Assembly (NCBI GenBank): GCA_038049695.1 | Contig: CP142451.1 | Location: forward strand, 125,461,501 to 125,525,500 | From: Cinnamomum chago | Taxonomy: Eukaryota > Streptophyta > Magnoliopsida > Laurales > Lauraceae | Direction of reading: 5' to 3' | DNA length: 64,000 nt | Shown here: piece by piece, positions 56,956 to 64,000 of the stretch | How the letters are laid out: every line of letters starts with the position of its first letter | How positions within the stretch are numbered: position 1 is the stretch's first letter | Notes under the pieces: model-generated | What the model saw: only the letters and a program-made list of their open reading frames with translations | What the model was told of the DNA's origin: nothing | Database searches by the model: none | Program-made: the position numbers and the translations under genes

Positions 56956-57771
56956 TGTGTGGGTGTTTTCCTAAGAGTAAGATAACATTGGTCTCGGTAG
57001 CGGTACCAGCTCAGTGCATCCCGATCTCGATATCCAAGTTCGGTCACAGCACCAAAATCCATCTAGTTCGGTAATAGTACCAGCTAGACATCTCATCTCA
57101 GCTCGACAAACAATGCCAGCTTGTGCCAAGCTTAAGCCAATCTCAGTAAAAGTACAGACTGGGCTCATCTTGGTCTCGGCACCTCGGCAATAGTGTCAGG
57201 ATGCATCCAAACCCGCCCTCAGTACCATCCTCAGCTTGGTCTGTCCACAGGGATGGATACTGGGCCATCATTGTACTTTCATGAAGTTACGGCTACGTTG
57301 CATAACGTACTGAAAGACAAGACAGGCGTCAGATAGTGGTCAGGTGTCTCCTTGATCAATCACATCCATGTTAATGCTAGGGGTTATCTCTTGATTCGAC
57401 CTAACAGTATTTCTGCCTACCCCACTAAGGGAGCGCCAGGTGAAAACCTCTACATATACAAGGATAAGAATCCATTCGGAGGTATGTAGTTATGCAAAAA
57501 CACAGCATCATAATGTCATATCATACATTGCATAGCGTTACAGAACGCCTTACAGAAGAGCATACTTGCCTCTCATCTCCATCATTTGTTTAATTGCAGC
57601 ACTAACTCAGGCATCGGAGAGCCTTCGGCTAACGGTAGCCAGGGTCTATGATCTCTATTTCTCTTTTCCTTTCAGGTCCTAAGGTGATCTATCTTTCCCG
57701 AAGAAGGTTAAACAGCGAATCACCAGTCCCATACTAATCTAAAGTGAGTCATTAACTTCTAGGCACTCACA
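56956..57771 (+). repeat. 3' LTR of the 51257-57771 element
   Basis: Begins TGTGTGGGTGTTTTCC after the polypurine tract and ends AGGCACTCACA. It has a short deletion relative to the 5' LTR near 57177 and small duplications, indicating that the insertion is not very recent. Confidence 0.9.
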
Positions 57772-57776
57772 AAAGT

Positions 57777-58563
57777 CATACATCCTCAACACTTCGGTGA
57801 ATCCCAAACAATGATACAAGTATACAAAGCAAACTAAACCGATAAAATAGTATAAAGGGTGTCTTTAAGTCCATATAAATTTTCACTATGATCCGAACAA
57901 TATAAATATAATACTAAAGAACATGCTCCTTGTGGATATCAATCCGAATTTTACAATCAAGTCCCAATGATGGCCCTATGTTTGGCCAGCGGGTAAATCG
58001 TCGTGTCAGAGACATTTTTCAGATTAGACATGAATGAACAGATGGTAGCTAATGTGAAGAAAAAATGTGAGAGCATAGCCTGAAATATACATTGCATGAG
58101 ATTGACGGGACTTCATTGAGAGGATGCATTATTTAATTTTCAATGTGGTAGTTCACTAGGAAATTATGCATAGAATTGATTTATATAGTACTTATTTCTT
58201 TTAATCAATTATTATCATCATAACCCCAAAGGGTTGGCCGAGTGGACAGGACCACGGTTTCAAGTTTTATCCGAATTCTCTATGGACCTGAAACCCTTTG
58301 CTTCTCACTTTGGGGCTGTTTACTGAATTCTATGCAATGGGGCTTGGAATTGATTATTGAAGGGCTAGAAGTGAAGGTCCAAAGGTGAAATGAAACTATC
58401 AGATTTTGAATAAGGTGTGCGACCAATACCTGCCGAAGTATAGATTTTGAATGGTATGGCCCTTTGTTCTTAATGCATTTGGTAGAAGCACATTTTGTCG
58501 TTTCATCTTAGTATTTCCTGTGATTTTGCATTATACTGGGTGAATTTTTTTCTCACTATCTTA
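57777..58563. other. Intergenic with a SINE-head-like fragment
   Basis: 58226-58260 reads GGTTGGCCGAGTGGACAGGACCACGGTTT, which resembles a tRNA-derived SINE head with A-box TGGCCGAGTGG. No B-box or tail follows. Nothing else is recognised. Confidence 0.4.
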
Positions 58564-59572
58564 GGTGGCGTTTGGCGTCTCTCAATTTTACCTCTTATTG
58601 ACTTTAACCAGTTTCAAATAGACTTTAGACCGTTTGTCAACTACTTTTATTGTGCCCATTTGTAATGGAGTTAAGACAATATATGTCTATTACGCATGGC
58701 CAACAGAAGTACCATATTTGAAACAGACATTTTGCACTTGAGTCGACAGACCCGTGCCCAATGTAACACACAGTAACCCATGACAGTCCGTTTGTTTCTT
58801 TTTCTTCTGATTTATGGGCCCCTAAACCAAGATCTAATCCATTGAATAGATTCATAGGGTCAAACACGGCTACATATCCACATTTCAGCCGTTTGATGAT
58901 CTTATAATTTTAGATATTTTTAAAAATACCCCTATAGTTTGATCCACATTTTTGACATTTGTGGCCCCCAAAAAAAGATCAGAACCGTTAAACATTGCTA
59001 TGAGGTCAATTTGTAGTGCCTGATTCAATGTAGATCTCAAAAAATCGAAAAAAGACTCTGAACCGTTGATGCACCAACCATTACTTAACTGGGTTTTGAA
59101 TTTGTATCACACAGTCCAATTTTCCTCATTCTTTTTCCAATGTTGGAGCCCTAAACTATAATCTGAATCATACAAGTTCTTAGGATGACTAAGAACAACC
59201 ACCATATCAAATATCAACCGCTGATTATTTACCAATTTTGAGATATTTGTAAAACAAAAGTGAACAATTGAAGTTAATTTTTGGACTTTGTGGGCCCTTT
59301 TATCAAGATCTGAGCCATTGATCGTCTTAGGAATACTACAAATAGCTATGTGGTCAAGTATTAGCCACTAATTCACTGGCTTTATCAATAAATTTATAAA
59401 AAAAATCAACCGTTGATTTAAGAAAATATATTTTAATCGGTTTAAAAGTGTTACCAAACCGTATAATTCTACACTATCTATTTCAAATAGAGCCATTTGA
59501 AACATATCAGTATAAAACAGATCTGTTTTATATAGATATGTTTCGTATAAATAAGAGTCACAAAACAATCCC
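58564..59572. mobile_element. Candidate Harbinger-like element, 1009 bp, TTA duplication
   Basis: The left end is GGTGGCGTTTGGCGTCTCT. The right end in complement is GGGATTGTTTTGTGACTCT, an imperfect match. TTA flanks both sides (58561-58563 and 59573-59575). Subterminal TTTCAAATAGA occurs in both halves in opposite orientations. No transposase is present. The termini are weak, so the call is tentative. Confidence 0.45.
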
Positions 59573-59575
59573 TTA

Positions 59576-60580
59576 GTAAGCAAAATTGAGATCCAATAAG
59601 TAGAAAGCCGTTTTCTTCCTTCTTACACACGTAAAATACATTTCACTTCGAACAACTGAAAATACAAACCATAGAAAATAAAATCTTCAGAGACTCATAC
59701 CCTTCTAAAAATAATGAGAGTAAAATTGAGGCCCAGAAACAATACAAAGTAGGCCAAACGTTATGCCATTCACATTGCTTTGAACAATGACTAAGAAGCC
59801 CGGTCCAAATAGGGCTAACTTCATAATTTCCTCCAAAGAGAGAATAAAAGAGAACCAAAATGGAAGACTTGAGATTTTATGGTTTCACTCTCTAACTTGA
59901 CCCAATTTGCCCACATCACATGCTCATTTAGCACATGCCATATAATTTTATGCAAATCGGTGTAGACCACTGCTAGGCAATGTTCTCAGGCAAAATGGTT
60001 ATATGGCATGGATCATGTAAAGGTGGGGCCCATGCATATAAATCAAATAGAGATGTAAACGGGTCAGTTCCGTTCCGGGTCCATGACCCAGAACCGTTAA
60101 TGAGGAAGTGGAACCGGATCTGGAACTGTCTCAGGCAGTTTCTTGGTTCTCGAACCGTTAAGTAGAAGGTGGAACCGGACCCGAAACCATAACCATATAT
60201 GGGGTGGGTCTAGGTAGAAAATGATATGGAAAAAAAATAAAACTTTAAGGAGAGATTCTCGAATCTTGATATAATGTGTCAGGTTCCGGGTCCACAGGTC
60301 CGAACTAAAGTTGAACCGGACTCGTTTAGGTCACTGGTCTGATAAAAAGACCCGGACCCGAACCCGAACCCATTTACTTAGCATGCATAAATATGGACCA
60401 AAATGCAGTTTTTAATGGGTTAGAGCCTTTGAATAATTGAAAAGTCGAGACCCATTACATCCCTAAAATCAAAAAATAATTAGTTGCTGGTCAGCAATGT
60501 GGCAATGCACGTAGCAATGGAGGATTATTTCTCAAGAAAGAGGGCCCTAGATTCAGTGCAAGTGTGGATTTTGGATATTA
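59576..60580. other. Intergenic, no gene supported
   Basis: Contains repeated GAACCGTTAA and GGAACCGGA motifs at 60070-60190 and 60290-60370, a possible decayed MITE. No coding signal. Confidence 0.4.
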
Positions 60581-60581
60581 G

Positions 60582-60640
60582 GAGCACCAATCAGAGGACA
60601 TCTAAAGCCACGTGGCAGCTTTAGGGAGGATAATGTGGCC
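60582..60640 (+). promoter_or_regulatory. CURT1 promoter motifs: CCAAT, G-box, GATAA
   Basis: CCAATCAG near 60589, a G-box GCCACGTGGC centred on CACGTG at 60609-60614, and AGGATAATG (GATAA core 60629-60633) lie about 180-220 bp upstream of the ATG. A G-box with an I-box-like GATAA is the common pair in light-regulated photosynthesis genes, which fits the gene downstream. No clear TATA box was seen. Confidence 0.5.
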
Positions 60641-60811
60641 CGTGGAATGGAGGGGTATAGGCTGTGGCGCTGTGCCATCCATTTCCTGATTTTCCTCTAC
60701 CAATCGCTCCCAGTGGTAGGAGAGTTGTCGATAGGAAAAACATACTGAGAAGGAGAAGGAGGAGGAGAAAAGAGGGGTGTGTCTGATCAACGGCTCTCGT
60801 TTCTCGAAAGA

Positions 60812-60967
60812 ATGGCATCTTCTTCTGCGATGATGGCATCAACGGCTCTCGTTCGTCTTCCGACTACGGCCCTTTATCGCTCTCACTCCCCAGTTCTACC
60901 CCCACTTGCTACTTCTCGTCACCACACAACGCTTTCCTTCACTTCTCACCCCCTTCCAGGTACAATG

Positions 60968-61062
<95 letters not shown>

Positions 61063-63121
61063 TTTGGGGTATCAGAAAACTAGTTATTTTGACTTAATCA
61101 GTTCTTGGTTACGTTGCATTGAGCCGTTCATGTTCGGTTCAGTCACTAGTTTACACTGTGGAATGGTCAAATAGAATGCACTGATTCAAGATAGTTCTCC
61201 ATTTTTGGAAAGGTGGCTCTTTTTTGTTGTACGTGAAAAGTGCTATTTTCCTGTTTGGCTGGTACAGTATATGTAAATTCAGAATCCATGAAGATGGTGT
61301 GTTTAATGTGGTTTATGGCTAATTGAATTAGTGAATTAAGGAGGAGAGTTTTCTGGGGTTTTCATCAGTTTGTGAAATCTTGGAAAATGGAGCAGGTGGA
61401 AAGTAAATTTTTTGAAGAAAGTGGGTCAGTTTGGCATCATCATTCTGAGAATGAATGAAGAGAAACTTGTTTGACAGACATTTTGTGAGAGAGAAAATTT
61501 AGAGAAATAGAGAGAGGAGGAAGATAGAGAGGGAGATACTTTATAGATATGTAGAAAGGGAATCAAAATGGCTGCCAAACAAGAATTTTTTACATTTATT
61601 CTCAGAATGAAACATTTCCATAATGATGCCAAACGGGCCCCATCATCCAAAATGCAATAGCTACGTGATTTCAGGTATAATTCAGTTTTCAGCTGTTGTT
61701 TCCAGATGGCCAAGCAAACTTATGAAATTGGGAGGGAAAGTTTCCCTGCTTCCTAAATGGAATTGAATGATCCAGTGAGGATGATTCTATGCAGAAAATT
61801 GTAATCAAAAGATTTGATATGGAGAAGTGTTTAGTGAGAGTGAAGTTTCCCAGGTTACAGGCACACTGAGAAGCTAGGACCCATAATAAGATACACATCA
61901 TTACTCATTTTCCACACTACTTTGCAGCCACTGAAATGATAGTGATCATGATCATTCACTTTCATCAACAAAAAGGGGAAGAAAAGCTTTCTCTCAATTC
62001 CTAAGAATAATGCGATTGACGGATTTTTCTTTTTTCTTTTTATTTTGCAATCTTGGATGCCTTTGCTTTGTGTGCACTAGCACAAACTAAATATTATGAA
62101 GTTGGAATTTATAACTTTTGTCCTGTTTCTTTATTAACAGAGTCCCGCAGGTTTTCTCCACTTCAGATAAGAGCTTCTTCCTCTGAAGAGACATCCAGTG
62201 CTTTTGAAGTTGAAGAGATCTTCTCAGATTTGAAGGGGAAGGTTGAAGTTCTCCAATTCTCTCAGTCTAGAAGCTGCATTGATTTGTGTCCAACACTTAA
62301 TTCTAAAGCTGCTTGCTATCTATATTTGTGACAGTGGGATGCACTTGAAAACAAGTCCACCGTAATTCTCTATGGAGGAGGTGCGATAGTTGCTGTTTGG
62401 CTATCATCTATTGTCGTCAGTGCGGTCAACTCGGTCCCTCTGGTTTGTAGTCTAATTGGTTCTGGCTTGTCTTGCCTTAGTTTGTCAAGAAGTAAATGGA
62501 TATTCTTCAGTTGCAGCTGGTTAGAATATTTCATTAGCTTTGATGTCTCTGCCCTGCTAGGCTGGAGGGCAATCTGATGTTGCATCACAGAATGTGGGAT
62601 GCCATTTATCTAACTTCTCTGCTGCTAATCAACATTGTCAATTGATGTTACTGTTTATTTGGTTGGAAAGGGGAAAGAATGCACCCACCTAGCACAATTT
62701 CTGTTTTGCATGCTAAAAAAAGTTCAACCCAATTTGCAACTTGGGACACATCCAGATGCTTATTTGGTTCTTACTTATGATGACATGACATAGAGTTCAA
62801 TTTTATGCTGAGGTCTATTACCCATATCAACGTATTCTTTCCGTTTTGTTTGTTTGTTTGTTTGTTTTTCTTTCCCATCAGCTTCCAAAGATTATGGAGT
62901 TGGTTGGGCTTGGGTACACTGGATGGTTTGTCTACCGATACCTTCTCTTCAAGGTTAAGCAACTGACATAAATTGCTACTGTTGTTGTGATTGGATGTTG
63001 ATTTCCAAAAAAAAACCATATGTTCATAACAAACAGCTATTGCTTTCTGCAGTCTAGCAGAAAAGAGTTGGTCACAGATATTGAAGTGTTGAAGAAAAAG
63101 ATCGCTGGAACAAGTGAGTAG
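60812..63121 (+). CDS. CURVATURE THYLAKOID 1 protein, CURT1A-like, chloroplast
   Basis: CURT1 proteins sit at grana margins and bend thylakoid membranes by oligomerising. Exons 60812-60959, 62141-62241, 62335-62442, 62882-62953 and 63053-63121 all have GT-AG introns and matching phases, giving 165 residues, about the length of CURT1A. Residues 1 to about 60 are Ser/Thr/His-rich and low in acidic residues, as in a transit peptide. A helix with EEIFSDLKGKWDALENKS follows, then two membrane spans: YGGGAIVAVWLSSIVVSAV (about 96-114) and IMELVGLGYTGWFVYRYLLF (about 123-142). A basic C-terminal helix, SSRKELVTDIEVLKKKIAGT, ends the protein. The ATG chosen is the first in frame, and a second in-frame Met lies at residue 7. 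Intron 1 (1.18 kb) contains an 84-bp CT tract and a MITE. The 3' untranslated region continues past 63121. Confidence 0.95.
60971..61054. repeat. (CT)42 microsatellite in CURT1 intron 1
   Basis: Pure CT repeats start 11 bp after the splice donor and are followed by a short GT tract to about 61061. Confidence 0.95.
61423..61640. mobile_element. MITE in CURT1 intron 1, 218 bp
   Basis: The left end is GGGTCAGTTTGGCATCATCA. The right end in complement is GGGCCCGTTTGGCATCATTA. A second paired block, ATTCTGAGAATGAA / CATTCTGAGAATAAA, extends the arms. No clear target duplication was found, so the superfamily (hAT or Harbinger) is open. Confidence 0.7.
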
Positions 63122-63462
63122 CTAGAGACAGGAGGTCTATGAAGCTTATGTATTAAAGGAACTTTTATCCTGTAATTTAATTGCGGTTTGTCATCCTCTC
63201 TTTCCTTGTATGATTTGCTCTTCTGAATGTAAGTCATGAATTGGCAATTCAGCAAATGTCGTTTTGAGGATCTTTTCCCTTTTACAATGCTCTTTCCACT
63301 CGGTTGTTTTTGTCTTACGAATGAATCTACATGCCGACATTTTTTTGTGAAGGGTCTGTTTGCTTGCATAGAATACATGGGAATTGAATACATAAAAATC
63401 CATGGTCAAATGAGATCAACCGAAGAATTATTAAAGAGGCGAGGGGTGAAGGATATAAGGTA

Positions 63463-63498
<36 letters not shown>

Positions 63499-64000
63499 CA
63501 ACGCTCACTTTCCTGTGATTTAAATTACTGGGGTGAGTATTTATTTCCCGACTTCCTTCAATTCATTTTTCATTAGAGGGGAGTTAATTGATGGTCGTTT
63601 TTGGAAATTCACATTTGTTTCTTCTATTTTAACCATTTTTGCTATGACTCCTGTGTATTCATTTACATGAGAGATGAGACAAGCAGGGCATGGACGTTTT
63701 AGTACTAGTTGCAGAGGAATGTGGGTTCCTTTTTTCCTTTCTTTTGCTTGGGAATCAGATGTGGTGCACAAATCACAATGGCATATTTGGTAAATGGTAT
63801 ACCAAAGAGCTCATGGAATTGACACATTTGTTGATACATTGAGACCAAAAGATTGATAAGCCACCTCAATGATGGATTAATGCTAAAACATTCTACTAAC
63901 AAGGCATTTCAGACCATCCTGTATCTTGATTTTGTGAATTTTGGCAGCTCTGAAAGACTGAAGCTCATTTTACTGTTTCAGATTGTTGTGAAGTGCAGAT
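63122..64000. other. CURT1 3' UTR and flank with (TA)n
   Basis: The first 100-200 bases probably form the CURT1 3' UTR. A TA tract lies at about 63465-63493. Short frames beyond it show no domain, and the window ends in AT-rich DNA. Confidence 0.5.

Larger units (their letters stand above)
51257..57771 (+). mobile_element. Full-length non-autonomous LTR retrotransposon with antisense gene
   Basis: The LTRs are 51257-52073 and 56956-57771 (817 and 816 bp, TGTGTGGG...CACTCACA), flanked by AAAGT at 51252-51256 and 57772-57776. A primer-binding site ATTGGTGTCGTCTGTGGG starts at 52074, the type common in gypsy Tat-like elements. A polypurine tract GAGGGGCAAT precedes the 3' LTR. The 4.9-kb interior shows no sense gag-pol: the sense frame starting MPLAAAKDL near 52110 stops after about 35 codons. 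Instead it has tandem repeats (52700-53640) and a decayed minus-strand gene (54111-56288). It therefore resembles a large retrotransposon derivative mobilised by a relative. Confidence 0.9.

Noticed and set aside
58226..58300. tRNA gene (Leu/Ser-like A-box TGGCCGAGTGG)
   Set aside because: No matching acceptor stem, anticodon arm or B-box at the right distance. More like a SINE head fragment.

Overview
This window is nuclear DNA of a flowering plant. It holds a chloroplast-targeted CURVATURE THYLAKOID 1 gene, a patatin-like lipase gene with plant-style short exons, and dense plant repeats: copia and other LTR elements, a Cassandra-type element carrying 5S rRNA sequence, CACTA, Mutator, hAT and Harbinger-like elements, and tRNA-derived SINEs. 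The species cannot be fixed from the sequence. There is no operon structure, and most long open frames are chance or low-complexity.

Only two genes look intact. A six-exon patatin-like gene lies on the minus strand (34151-39195, 402 residues when spliced by hand). A five-exon CURT1A-like gene lies on the plus strand (60812-63121, 165 residues). A broken tandem copy of the patatin gene lies at 25644-29139. It has lost the last exon, carries a 1-bp insertion and a 25-bp deletion, and has a damaged TATA box. Two uncertain spliced gene models (4485-7703 and 48766-49393) and a DEAD-box helicase exon relic (1187-1248) complete the genic content.

Layout. 1-8 kb: sparse, with the helicase relic and an unrecognised 3' gene end. 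8-9.4 kb: CACTA-like end with 138-bp tandem repeats, then a palindromic MITE. 11.2-13.2 kb: a Mutator-like element with a 9-bp target duplication. 13.5-16.5 kb: an older LTR-like segment interrupted by a 1.75-kb solo LTR with a 5-bp target duplication. 16.5-19.0 kb: a CACTA element with a Cassandra LTR cluster nested inside. 19.05-24.77 kb: a decayed copia element. 25.6-30.8 kb and 35.6-40.8 kb: the two copies of a segmental duplication carrying the patatin gene and three shared transposon insertions. Between them is a copia piece arranged internal-LTR-internal. 40.97-41.78 kb: solo LTR of the family whose full-length member, with a decayed antisense gene, occupies 51.26-57.77 kb. 42-50 kb and 57.8-60.5 kb: SINEs, MITEs, short duplications and microsatellites. 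60.6-63.2 kb: the CURT1 gene with G-box and GATAA motifs upstream.

The two intact genes are not functionally linked. The main interest is genome architecture: a retrotransposon-bounded gene duplication with clear pseudogenisation, nested elements including a Cassandra with a 45-bp interior, and an antisense gene inside a non-autonomous LTR element. I found no convincing new enzymatic or defence system.
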